NCBI RefSeq assembly: GCF_965198575.1 | Contig: NZ_OZ240671.1 | Location: forward strand, 3,224,001-3,288,000 | DNA: 64,000 nucleotides | Direction of reading: 5' to 3' | Source: Lichenicola sp965198575 | GTDB lineage: Bacteria > Pseudomonadota > Alphaproteobacteria > Acetobacterales > Acetobacteraceae | Part shown: positions 18,187 through 25,662 of the stretch, piece by piece | How positions within the stretch are numbered: position 1 is the stretch's first letter | Layout of the letters: the number at the start of each line of letters is the position of its first letter | Notes under the pieces: generated by a model | Told to the model about the DNA's origin: nothing | What the model saw: only the letters and a program-made list of their open reading frames with translations | Database searches by the model: none | Made by a program: the position numbers and the translations under genes

Positions 18187-18708
18187 ATGAAGATCTACCT
18201 GGCCGGCCCCGACGTGTTCCTTCCCGACCCTGCGCAGCACGGCCGCACGCTCAAGGCGATCTGCGCCCGCCTCGGTGTCGAGGGCCTCTACCCGATGGAC
18301 AACGAGATCACACCCGAAGCCGGGCAGGACACGGCGAGCCTCATCCGCGCAGCCAACATGGCGATGATCCGGGCCTGCGATGCGATCGTCGCCAACATGA
18401 CGCCGTTCCGCGGTGTCTCGGCCGATGTCGGCACCGCCTACGAGATGGGCGTCGGCGCCGCACTCGGAAAGATCGTCGTCGGATACAGCAGCGACGTCCG
18501 GTCCTACATGCAGCGCGTCGAAGCTTCCGGCGCGGTGACCCGGGATATCGACGATACATGCTGGGCTGCCGACGGTTTCTCGGTCGAGTGTTTCGGCGTG
18601 CCGCTTGCCGACAACCTCATGCTGTCGTGCGGTGTCGATGCCATGTGCGTCAGCGTCGAGCAGGCCGTCGAGGAAGCCCGGAGGCTGTTCGCGGCAAGGC
18701 GCGCCTGA
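18187..18708 (+). CDS. Nucleoside 2-deoxyribosyltransferase
   Basis: Transfers 2-deoxyribose between nucleobases, or hydrolyses deoxynucleoside 5'-phosphates in the related DNPH1 group. The 173 residues show MKIYLAGPDVFLPDP at the N terminus, ADVGTAYEMGVGAALGK containing the likely catalytic Glu E86, and NMTPFRGVSADVGTA, which is the family active-site block. The C-terminal NLMLSCG matches the conserved Asn/Leu segment. It sits 30 bp after prfA on the same strand and separates prfA from prmC, which suggests an insertion into an old gene pair. Confidence 0.88.
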   Translation: MKIYLAGPDVFLPDPAQHGRTLKAICARLGVEGLYPMDNEITPEAGQDTASLIRAANMAMIRACDAIVANMTPFRGVSADVGTAYEMGVGAALGKIVVGYSSDVRSYMQRVEASGAVTRDIDDTCWAADGFSVECFGVPLADNLMLSCGVDAMCVSVEQAVEEARRLFAARRA

Positions 18709-18828
18709 CCCCGTTCGGTCACCCCGGGGCCGCTGCCGCGCAACGGTCATTGGACAAATCGGGCGCCGTCGCTATCGAGGGTGCACGGCCCGCCGAAGGC
18801 GCCGCCACCGCCCGGATCGGAGCAAGGC

Positions 18829-20010
18829 GTGACACCACTTGCCGTCGCCGCTGCCGCGTTCTGCCTGGTCACGACGGTGGTGCACGTGGTCAGCCTCGGC
18901 GTCGCCGCCCTCCGCTGCCGCCAGCCCCGTGCGCGTGTCGCGCCGGCCGTGCATGCGCCGCCGGTCACCATCATCCGGCCGGTGTGCCGGGTCGACAACT
19001 TCGAGCGTGAAACACTCGCTTCCAGCTTCGCACTCGACTACCCGGAGTACGAGATCGTCTTCTGCGTGGCCCGCGCCGACGACCCGGTTGCGGTCATCGT
19101 TCGCGAGCTCATCGCGCAGCATCCCGGACACCGGGCGACGCTCCTGGTCGGGGAGGACCATCGGAGCTGCAATCCGAAGCTGAACAACGTGCTGAAGGGC
19201 TGGGATGCGGCGCGTCACCGCTGGATCATCCTGGCTGACAGCAACGTGCTGATGCCGGTGGATTACGTGCAGCGGCTGATGCAGCGCTGGCGCCCCGATA
19301 CCGGCCTGGTGTGCTCGATGCCGATCGGCTCGAGGCCCGGCAACGTCTGGGCGTCGCTGGAATGCGCGTTCCTCAACACCTTCGAGGCGCGCTGGCAGTA
19401 TGTCGGCGAGACGTTCGGGTTCGGCTTCGCGCAGGGCAAGAGCATGCTGTGCCGCCGTGACGTGGTCGATCGCGCCGGCGGGCTGCTGCGGGCGCTCGGC
19501 GGCGAGATGGCGGAGGACGCGGCCTTCACCAAGCTGGTGCGTGACGCCGGCCTGCACGTGCATCTGGTCGACGCGCCGTTCGAGCAGCCGCTCGGCACGC
19601 GCGGTTTCGGCGAGGTGTGGTCGCGTCAGCGGCGCTGGGCCACGCTGCGCCGCAAGACCTTCCCGGTGATGTACCTGCCCGAGATCCTGACCGGCTCGCT
19701 GTTCCCGTTGCTGGCGGGAGCCGGTGCGGCGCGGCTCGCCGGATGGCCGGAGGTGCCTCTGCTGGCCCTGCTGGCGGCGATCTGGTTCGGCGGCGAGGCG
19801 GTGCTGGCGCGCGTTGCCGGATGGCATGTGTCGCTGCGGATGCTGGTCGCCTGCGTGATCCGCGACATCCTGCTGCCGGTGCTGTGGGTCGAGGCCTGGC
19901 GCCGGCATGACTTCACCTGGCGCGGAAACGCCATGGATATCCGGCAGCCGCCGGTCGCGGAGAGCCGGGATCTGGAGCCGGTCGACCTCGTGGTATCCGG
20001 CACCGGCTGA
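18829..20010 (+). CDS. GT2/GT21 ceramide glucosyltransferase-like (HpnI-like) glycosyltransferase
   Basis: Membrane glycosyltransferase of 393 residues. A TM helix lies at the N terminus (LAVAAAAFCLVTTVVHVVSL), then a GT-A domain with the ceramide glucosyltransferase pattern: VTIIRPVCRVDNFE, NPKLNNVLKGW, the DxD-like ADSNVLM, GKSMLCRRDVV, the catalytic EDAAF, and QRRWATLRRKTFP (the QxxRW motif). Two or three TM helices close the protein. Likely acceptor is a ceramide, diacylglycerol or hopanoid; HpnI of hopanoid clusters is the same fold, but no hopanoid genes are nearby. GTG 18829 is chosen as start because GGAGCAAGG lies just upstream; an in-frame ATG at 18781 lacks this. Confidence 0.82.
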   Translation: MTPLAVAAAAFCLVTTVVHVVSLGVAALRCRQPRARVAPAVHAPPVTIIRPVCRVDNFERETLASSFALDYPEYEIVFCVARADDPVAVIVRELIAQHPGHRATLLVGEDHRSCNPKLNNVLKGWDAARHRWIILADSNVLMPVDYVQRLMQRWRPDTGLVCSMPIGSRPGNVWASLECAFLNTFEARWQYVGETFGFGFAQGKSMLCRRDVVDRAGGLLRALGGEMAEDAAFTKLVRDAGLHVHLVDAPFEQPLGTRGFGEVWSRQRRWATLRRKTFPVMYLPEILTGSLFPLLAGAGAARLAGWPEVPLLALLAAIWFGGEAVLARVAGWHVSLRMLVACVIRDILLPVLWVEAWRRHDFTWRGNAMDIRQPPVAESRDLEPVDLVVSGTG

Positions 20011-20020
20011 TCGCGATCGG

Positions 20021-20509
20021 TCAGGAGACCGGCGCCTGGCAGAACATCGAATGGCCTGGCTGGGTCTCCACCGCCGCCGGGTCGCTCGGGTCGGCCAGGT
20101 AGAACAGGGTGAAGTCGCGGGCGCCGAGTGCCACGAACACGCGCCCTCGCGGATCGCGCAGCACGCCCTCGCCGCTGACCTCGTGGATTTCCGGGGCACC
20201 CGCCCGGTTGCGGATGGTGATCTCGCCACACAACACATAGTCATGGGCAATGCGCGGCCCGTCCGGCAAGGTGATCGGCATCCTGATCTCGGTGGTGCGG
20301 TCGTCGAGTCGGAAGGTGCCGACCAGGTTGCCGTCGATATAGAGGCGGCTGGTCTCGCTGATCTCCTCCGCGGCGCGGCCGTCGACGACGGTGAAATCGG
20401 TGGCGAGGGCTGCCGGCGCCGGCAACGTCGCCGCGGCGAGCAGGGCGCCGGCGAGGCAGCGCCACGGCAGCAGGCGGGGAAGGGTGTCGAGGATCGGGTG
20501 TCGCATCAT
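20021..20509 (-). CDS. Secreted protein of unknown function
   Basis: A 162-residue predicted exported protein. The N-terminal signal peptide has the core WRCLAGALLAAATLPAPA and likely cleavage ALA/TDF. The mature region is beta-rich (TSRLYIDGNLVGTFRLDDRT, MPITLPDGPRIAHDYVLCGE, VFVALGARDFTLFYLAD), with two Cys that could form a disulfide. I recognise no named family. ATG 20509 has GGAG 6 nt upstream. It is convergent with the glycosyltransferase (10 bp between stops) and divergent from prmC. Confidence 0.75.
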   Translation of the reverse strand: MMRHPILDTLPRLLPWRCLAGALLAAATLPAPAALATDFTVVDGRAAEEISETSRLYIDGNLVGTFRLDDRTTEIRMPITLPDGPRIAHDYVLCGEITIRNRAGAPEIHEVSGEGVLRDPRGRVFVALGARDFTLFYLADPSDPAAVETQPGHSMFCQAPVS

Positions 20510-20587
20510 GCTCACTCCAGGATAGACCACCGGCTCGCGGTGGCCACCCGGCAGGTGCGGTCGCCTGCTGGCAGCAAGGAGCTTCGA

Positions 20588-21469
20588 ATGATCCGGCAGC
20601 CCGGCCGACGGATGGTGCGCGATCTGCTGGCCGAGGCGGAAGCGGTGCTGGTGGCGTCCGGGATCGGGCAGCCGAGGCGGGAGGCGCGCTTGCTGCTGGC
20701 GCTGTCGCTCGGGGTCGATGCCGTCGGCCTGCTGGCGATCGGACCCGCAGCGGAGGTCGAGGCGGCGGGCTTTCTCGCACTGCTGCACCGCCGCGCGGCA
20801 CGGACGCCGATGGCCTACCTGATTGGCCGGCAGGGGTTCTGGACACTCGATCTCGCTGTCTCGGACGCGACGCTGATCCCGCGGGCGGACACGGAATCTC
20901 TCATCGAGGCACTGCTGCAGGCCCGGCCCGACCGTAATCAGGTGCGACGCATCCTCGATCTCGGCACCGGCACCGGATGCCTGCTGCTGGCGGCACTTTC
21001 AGAGTATTCCGGCGCCTGGGGCATGGGCGTGGACGTGTCCGAGGCGGCGTGCCGGCTGGCCCGCCTCAATGCGCGCGACAACCGGCTGGATCAGCGCACC
21101 GCGATCCTGTGCGGCGACTGGGCCGGCGCGATGCGGCTCCCCGGATCCCCCGATGCGGGCTTCGATGTCGTCCTGAGCAACCCGCCCTACATCCCGGATG
21201 CGGATATCGCGGCGCTCATGCCCGAGGTGGCGCTGCACGAACCGGTCCGGGCGCTGTCCGGCGGTGATGACGGCCTTGCCGCATACCGGCAGATCATGCT
21301 GGTGCTGCAACACCAGCTGGCGCCTGGAGGCCTGGCTGTGCTCGAGGTCGGCGTCGGCCAGGCGGGTGACGTCGAGGCGCTCGGTTCGGATGCCGGCCTG
21401 GTGCCGCTGGGGGTCAGGCGGGACCTCGGCGGAGTCGAGCGCGCGGTAGTGCTCGAGGCGCCGCTTTGA
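20588..21469 (+). CDS. prmC: PrmC (HemK) release factor glutamine methyltransferase
   Basis: Methylates the Gln of the GGQ motif in release factors RF1 and RF2, raising termination efficiency. The 293-residue enzyme has the helical N-domain (RRMVRDLLAEAEAVLVASG), MAYLIGRQGFW, SAM motif I RILDLGTGTGCLLLAAL, and the N5-glutamine signature NPPY at 198-201. Start ATG 20588 has a strong AAGGAG 6 nt upstream; long in-frame sequence before it is not homologous. Its substrate gene prfA is 2.4 kb upstream with three genes between. Confidence 0.95.
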   Translation: MIRQPGRRMVRDLLAEAEAVLVASGIGQPRREARLLLALSLGVDAVGLLAIGPAAEVEAAGFLALLHRRAARTPMAYLIGRQGFWTLDLAVSDATLIPRADTESLIEALLQARPDRNQVRRILDLGTGTGCLLLAALSEYSGAWGMGVDVSEAACRLARLNARDNRLDQRTAILCGDWAGAMRLPGSPDAGFDVVLSNPPYIPDADIAALMPEVALHEPVRALSGGDDGLAAYRQIMLVLQHQLAPGGLAVLEVGVGQAGDVEALGSDAGLVPLGVRRDLGGVERAVVLEAPL

Positions 21470-21477
21470 GAAAAAGT

Positions 21478-21506
21478 TTGGCAGGCGAAGTATCCCTCGC
21501 TAGGTT
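21478..21506 (+). promoter_or_regulatory. Candidate promoter upstream of DUF4167
   Basis: TTGGCA (21478-21483) and TAGGTT (21501-21506) with a 17-bp spacer, just after prmC. The -35 matches 5/6 and the -10 3/6. It would give a long (about 250 nt) leader before the DUF4167 gene. I see no gene in 21470-21761. Confidence 0.28.
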
Positions 21507-21761
21507 CACGACGCGACACGCCGGACATGGCAAATCCTGCAACACCGTGTTAATCGAAATACGCAGGCGCGACGGATGACAGTGTCCGTTCGCATACCGG
21601 CCTGATGCCGAGCGATCTTCGAGTCCCGAGCGCAATTCGAGATATGGGGTTCGCCATCGCCGATCAGCGGCTGAAAACGGATCGGACAGCGTATCGGACG
21701 ATCATCCTCAACGGCGCCCGGACGGTCGGGGCCGCGATCAGGAAAGTGCTGTGACAAGCTG

Positions 21762-22235
21762 ATGAACATGAAACGTATGCGTGGCCGCAACCATCGTCCG
21801 GGGGGCGGTGGTGGCGGCGGCGGCAGCACCCCGATCCGCCACAACAATGGCCAGATCCCGCTCAATCGTAATCACGTCTTCGACAGTAATGGCCCCGATC
21901 TGCGCATTCGCGGCACGGCCCAGCAGCTCTTCGAGAAGTACCTGCAGCTTGGGCGCGACGCCACCAGCTCCGGCGATCGGGTCATGGCGGAAGGCTACTT
22001 CCAGCATGCCGAGCATTATTTCCGGATCCTGAACGCGATCGCGCAGGCGACCCAGCAGAGCCAGGCCAACCAGCAGCCGCACCACAACCAGCGCAACAAC
22101 CGGCAGCAGCAGGATGGCGGCGAGCAGGATGATCGCGGCGAGTCCCAGCAGATGTCGTCGAACGGGCCTGCCGAACAGCAGATGATGCCGGACGAACAGC
22201 GTACGCAGCCGGAATTCTCTTCCGCCGACAGCTAG
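21762..22235 (+). CDS. DUF4167 protein
   Basis: 157-residue protein of the alphaproteobacterial DUF4167 family. A basic, Gly-rich N terminus (MKRMRGRNHRP then a run of glycines) precedes the conserved FDSNGPDLRIRGTAQQLFEKYLQLGRDA and GDRVMAEGYFQHAEHYFRILN helices (about 40-90). The remainder is a disordered, Gln/Asn/Asp-rich tail. The basic tail plus helical domain suggests RNA or ribosome association, but no function is established. Linkage to prmC is usual in the class. Start may be 21762 or 21768. Confidence 0.9.
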   Translation: MNMKRMRGRNHRPGGGGGGGGSTPIRHNNGQIPLNRNHVFDSNGPDLRIRGTAQQLFEKYLQLGRDATSSGDRVMAEGYFQHAEHYFRILNAIAQATQQSQANQQPHHNQRNNRQQQDGGEQDDRGESQQMSSNGPAEQQMMPDEQRTQPEFSSADS

Positions 22236-22238
22236 CTG

Positions 22239-22264
22239 CCCGACCCTGGCGGTGAGGGGTCGGG
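22239..22264. terminator. Bidirectional hairpin terminator between DUF4167 and MscS genes
   Basis: Perfect 8-bp stem CCCGACCC (22239-22246) / GGGTCGGG (22257-22264) with a 10-nt loop, exactly filling the 30-bp gap between two convergent stop codons (22235 and 22266). No long U-tract, but placement strongly suggests a shared terminator. Confidence 0.6.
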
Positions 22265-22265
22265 T

Positions 22266-23435
22266 CTAGGGTCCTGTCGGACCTTGATCCGGCCCGACGC
22301 CATGGCTGAACGGCGCACCGGCGCGGCCGCTCCCACCTGGGCTGACGTCTCCGGTCGCGTTGTCCATCAGCACGCGTGTGCGTGGCAGCGCTTCCGGGCA
22401 GTTGGCCTGCAGGAAGCTCAGCATTTTCTCACGGACGAAGCAGCGCAGGTCCCACGTCTGCGGCGCGTTGCGGCCACTGACCAGCATGCGGATCTCGACC
22501 GAGCTCTGCTTGATGTCGCTGACCTGCAGGTTCACCACCTTGCCGTCCCACAGCGGCGTCTGCTGCACGATCTCCTCTAGATGCGCGCGCAATGCCTCAA
22601 CCGGCACGTGGTAGTCGAGGTAGAAGAACACCGAGCCGATCAACGACGCCGACTGGTGCGTCCAGTTCTGGAACGGCTTTTCCAGGAAATACGCGATCGG
22701 CAGGATCATCCGGCGCCAGTCCCACAGCCTGACGACCACGTAGGTCGAGGTGATCTCCTCGATCCAGCCCCACTCGCCTTCGACGATCACCGCGTCCTCG
22801 AGCCGGATCGGCTGCGTGACCGCGATCTGCACGCCGGCGATCAGGTTGGTGAGCAGGGGCCGAGCGGCCAGGCCGACCACCAGCGAGGCGGCGCCGGCGG
22901 ACGCGAACAGGCTCAGCCCGTACTGGCGCACCGGCTCGAAGGTCATCAGTGCCGCCGAGATCGTGAAGACGAACAGCAGCAGGTCGGCGGCGCGCTTCAG
23001 GATGCGGATCTGCGTGACGTGCTTGCGCGCCAGCAGGTCGTCCTCCTCGCCGGTCTTGAAGCGGCCGAGATAGAGGTTCGCGGACGTCCGGATGGCGAGC
23101 GAGGCGGTCCAGCCGGCGAGCAGCACGAAGGCCACCAGCAGCACCTGGCCGAGCACCGTGAAGGCGGCGTAGGAGAGCCCGACCGCCGGCAACGCGGCAC
23201 CCAGTGCGACCACCACCACCAGCACGCGCAATGGCCGGCGCAACTCGTGCGCGAACGAGCGGAAGAAGTCGCGCCTGGGCCCCGGCAGCCGAAGCAGGAG
23301 GTTCATCAGCAGGCGGCTGCCGACCAGCGTGAGGCAGCCGGCGAGGATCAGCACCAGAGCCGAAGCAAGCGGTGCCGGTGCCCAGTCGAACCAGCTGCGG
23401 ACGGTGCTGACGATGGCGAGAAAGTTGTTGCGCAT
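22266..23435 (-). CDS. MscS-family mechanosensitive ion channel
   Basis: 389-residue inner-membrane channel that would release solutes on osmotic downshock. An N-terminal set of TM helices (SALVLILAGCLTLVGSRLLM, LRVLVVVVALGAALPAVGLS, VLLVAFVLLAGWTASLAI, LLLFVFTISAALMTF) precedes the pore-lining TM3-type helix (FASAGAASLVVGLAARPLLTNLIAG), then the beta domain (QPIRLEDAVIVEGEWGWIEEI, RRMILPIAYFLEKPFQNW) and a C-terminal alpha/beta region. The pattern matches the larger MscS homologs (YbdG-like). ATG 23435 has GGAGG a few nt upstream. Convergent with DUF4167. Confidence 0.9.
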   Translation of the reverse strand: MRNNFLAIVSTVRSWFDWAPAPLASALVLILAGCLTLVGSRLLMNLLLRLPGPRRDFFRSFAHELRRPLRVLVVVVALGAALPAVGLSYAAFTVLGQVLLVAFVLLAGWTASLAIRTSANLYLGRFKTGEEDDLLARKHVTQIRILKRAADLLLFVFTISAALMTFEPVRQYGLSLFASAGAASLVVGLAARPLLTNLIAGVQIAVTQPIRLEDAVIVEGEWGWIEEITSTYVVVRLWDWRRMILPIAYFLEKPFQNWTHQSASLIGSVFFYLDYHVPVEALRAHLEEIVQQTPLWDGKVVNLQVSDIKQSSVEIRMLVSGRNAPQTWDLRCFVREKMLSFLQANCPEALPRTRVLMDNATGDVSPGGSGRAGAPFSHGVGPDQGPTGP

Positions 23436-23588
23436 GGGCCTCCGTGTCGGCTGACCAGGTCCTGGGTGATGGCAGCGGGAGAAATCGGCCTCCTGCCGGC
23501 ATGGCGGAGGACCCCGGGCACCCCCGTCTGCCGGCCCCGGCGTTGACTTGGCACCCCCGCCTCGGTATCTGACCGCTCCCGGCGCGAT

Positions 23589-23663
23589 GGCGGCGTAGCT
23601 CAGCGGTAGAGCAGGAGAATCATAATCTCTTGGTCGGCGGTTCAAATCCGTCCGCCGCTACCA
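23589..23663 (+). tRNA. tRNA-Met (CAT), elongator type
   Basis: 75-nt cloverleaf with encoded CCA (23661-23663). Acceptor GGCGGCG/CGCCGCT (G1-U72 wobble), D-arm GCTC AGCGGTA GAGC, anticodon stem GGAGA/TCTCT with loop ATCATAA giving anticodon CAT, T-arm GGCGG TTCAAAT CCGTC. The fully paired first acceptor positions apart from the wobble, and the absence of three G-C pairs in the anticodon stem, argue for elongator tRNA-Met rather than initiator. A tRNA-Ile2 with lysidine-modified CAT cannot be formally excluded. Confidence 0.9.
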
Positions 23664-23696
23664 CCGCGTCGGGTTCGTCCACGAATGATAGCTGAT

Positions 23697-23715
23697 CATG
23701 GTGCACTGCACCATG
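23697..23715. repeat. 19-bp palindrome downstream of tRNA-Met
   Basis: CATGGTGCA (23697-23705), C, TGCACCATG (23707-23715): 9-bp perfect arms around one base. It lies 34 bp after the tRNA 3' end. It is too tight to form a stable RNA hairpin, so a dimeric protein binding site is more likely than a terminator. Confidence 0.5.
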
Positions 23716-23802
23716 GGCGATCCAGGGGTCTTCCGCGGGATGGCGCTGCCGTCTGTCGCGTGAGGCGGAGGCAACGGGGAAAGTCCGCCCTCTGACCTGG
23801 CA

Positions 23803-23838
23803 GTGCTCGACTTCGCCCGACACGGCAGTGTCGAGCAC
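23803..23838. repeat. Nested inverted repeat
   Basis: Outer arms GTGCTCGAC (23803-23811) and GTCGAGCAC (23830-23838) are perfect over 9 bp. A second hairpin CGACAC GGCA GTGTCG (23818-23833) overlaps the outer right arm, so the two folds exclude each other, as in attenuator-like switches. No adjacent gene is evident. Confidence 0.4.
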
Positions 23839-24492
23839 GTAACTCTGTCCCATTTCCTCAAGGCCCTGCGAACGACATCGGACTCCGCGCGCATAGTCGA
23901 TACGTTTCAAGAAAATTCAAAACAAATGGCTATTGAAAGATCCCCCGGCTTCTATGCGAGGTCGATGAAGTGGATCTCCCGAACGACCGGGATCGAAAAG
24001 CTCTCGTTCAGAGAGTAACGCTGCATGATGTCGTCATGAAGTTGCTCCCGGTTTCCGTCTCGAAGCGTCCGGCGCATGGCCCGCACTCGAGAAAAGCCAT
24101 ATCCCGGAAATCGATTGCAGTTCCGGAAAAGCCTCGTTCAGTCCAGGCAACTCGATACCCGTTGCATGTTGCGGTCACTGACACGACAGTCCTCGTGAAG
24201 CCCCGTTTGTGCCTGGAGGCGCTCCGGAGCAAACGGATCACGTCGCGTCCGGATGCCTCGATCACCCAGCGGGACCGCTCCGACGCAGTCGGTACAGTCC
24301 TGGGCAGGCTGTTGCAGTCGCCTGCGCGGACGTGTTGTGCCGGCGTTCATCTCCCGGCATGGCGCTGCCGACGCCGCTCCCCTTCCGCGTTGACATGAGC
24401 GATTGTCTGGCGATCCTCCGTGACGTCGCGACGGAGGCCGAGTGGCCACGGATCTCGCCGACATGCTGAACCGCGAATCCCGGAGACCCTCC

Positions 24493-25662
24493 ATGAACGC
24501 TGCTGCAATCCTGCCATCGGACCATGACCGGGCGACGCTGGTCGGGCGCCTGTTCGATCCGGCGCTCGGCGGACCGTGCCTGGTGCATCTGCGCGGCGAC
24601 CGGCTCGTCGATGTCACTGCCGCGGGCCCGACGATGGCCGACCTGCTGGAGCGCGAAGATCCCGCCGCAGCGATCGCCGGCATCGCGGGCACGCTGTCCT
24701 ACCCGGTCGAGGCGGTCATCGCCGACAGCCTGGCGCGTCGCAGCGACCGGCCGCATCTGCTGGCGCCGTGCGATCTGCAGGCGGTCAAGGCGTGCGGCGT
24801 GACCTTCGCCCGGTCTATGCTGGAGCGGGTCATCGAGGAACGCGCCAAGGGCGATCCGACCCGCGCGCTCGCGATCCGTGCCCAAGTGCTCGACGCGGTC
24901 GGCGGCTCGCTCACCAATTTGCAGGCGGGATCGGCCGAGGCGGCGCGGGTCAAGCAGGTGCTGATCGAGAGCGGCTACTGGTCGCAATATCTCGAGGTCG
25001 GCATCGGCCCGGACGCAGAGGTGTTCACCAAGGGTTCGGTGCTGTCGTCGGTCGGGCTCGGCGCCGAGATCGGCATCCTGCGGGCGTCGAACTGGAACAA
25101 TCCGGAACCGGAAGCGGTGCTGGCGGTGAACAGCCGCGGCGTGGTGCAGGGCGTGACGCTCGGCAACGACGTCAATCTGCGCGACGTCGAAGGTCGCAGT
25201 GCGTTGCTGCTCGGCAAGGCCAAGGACAACAACGCGTCCTGTTCGATCGGTCCGTTCATCCGGCTGTTCGATGCGGGCTTCGGCATCGACGACGTACGCC
25301 GCCTCGAGATCACGCTGACGGTCAGCGGTGCCAGCGACAAATACGTGCTCGAGGGCACCAGTTCGATGAAGGAGATCAGCCGCGATCCGCTGAACCTGGT
25401 CGAGCACGCGATGGGCCGGCACCACCAGTATCCCGACGGCATGATGCTGTTCCTCGGCACGCTGTTCGCACCCACGCAGGATCGCGACGTGCCGGGGCAG
25501 GGCTTCACCCACAAGCTGCAGGACCGCGTGGAAATCGCCGCACCGGCGCTCGGCCGGCTGGTCAATACCGTCACCTATGCCGACGAGGCGCCGGCCTGGA
25601 CCTTCGGCATCGCCGCCCTCATGCGCAACCTCGCCAGCCGTGGCCTGGTCGGCGCGTCTTGA
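24493..25662 (+). CDS. Fumarylacetoacetate-hydrolase-family 2-keto-3-deoxy-sugar-acid dehydratase (XylX/KdaD-like)
   Basis: 389-residue FAH-fold enzyme closely resembling Caulobacter XylX and the 2-keto-3-deoxy-L-arabinonate dehydratases, which convert 2-keto-3-deoxypentonate to alpha-ketoglutarate semialdehyde. Diagnostic blocks: LLAPCDLQAVKACGVTFARS, MLERVIEERAKGDPTRAL, WSQYLEVGIGPDAEVFTKG, NNPEPEAVL, GNDVNLRDVEGRSALLLGKA, KDNNASCSIGPF, FLGTLFAPTQDRD. Acidic metal ligands of the FAH fold lie in the PEPEAVLAV and GNDVNLRD segments. ATG 24493 has GGAGA 8 nt upstream. The stop overlaps a TTG start of the next gene (TTGA). Substrate could be a C5 or C6 deoxy-keto acid. Confidence 0.87.
   Translation: MNAAAILPSDHDRATLVGRLFDPALGGPCLVHLRGDRLVDVTAAGPTMADLLEREDPAAAIAGIAGTLSYPVEAVIADSLARRSDRPHLLAPCDLQAVKACGVTFARSMLERVIEERAKGDPTRALAIRAQVLDAVGGSLTNLQAGSAEAARVKQVLIESGYWSQYLEVGIGPDAEVFTKGSVLSSVGLGAEIGILRASNWNNPEPEAVLAVNSRGVVQGVTLGNDVNLRDVEGRSALLLGKAKDNNASCSIGPFIRLFDAGFGIDDVRRLEITLTVSGASDKYVLEGTSSMKEISRDPLNLVEHAMGRHHQYPDGMMLFLGTLFAPTQDRDVPGQGFTHKLQDRVEIAAPALGRLVNTVTYADEAPAWTFGIAALMRNLASRGLVGAS

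Larger units (their letters stand above)
23664..24492. other. Gene-free region downstream of tRNA-Met, rich in inverted repeats
   Basis: About 830 bp with no frame I can support: open frames here have no homology or domain pattern and codon use unlike neighbours. Composition is uneven, with an AT-rich patch near 23910-23945. Notable structures are a near-perfect palindrome at 23697-23715, a 9-bp inverted repeat at 23803-23838 with a competing internal hairpin, and CCGGAA/TTCCGG arms near 24106-24135. It could hold a small RNA or the remains of decayed genes. Confidence 0.6.

Noticed and set aside
16270..18750. Minus-strand open frame of about 826 codons opposite hisS, prfA and the deoxyribosyltransferase gene
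   Set aside because: Shadow of three clear genes; no motif on the minus strand.
18829..20010. Annotation as HpnI of hopanoid synthesis
   Set aside because: The fold fits equally well with ceramide glucosyltransferases, and no hopanoid genes (shc, hpn) occur nearby; kept as a general call.
23620..23910. Minus-strand open frame ending in GFEPPTKRL
   Set aside because: Its C-terminal part is the antisense translation of tRNA-Met, a known artefact in bacterial annotation; the rest has no homology.
23803..24398. Short open frames in the tract after tRNA-Met
   Set aside because: They overlap each other in different frames, lack ribosome-binding sites, show no domain pattern and have abnormal composition; not called as genes.
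23589..24492. Genomic island integrated at tRNA-Met
   Set aside because: No integrase and no direct repeat of the tRNA 3' end were found in the window, so an island cannot be supported.
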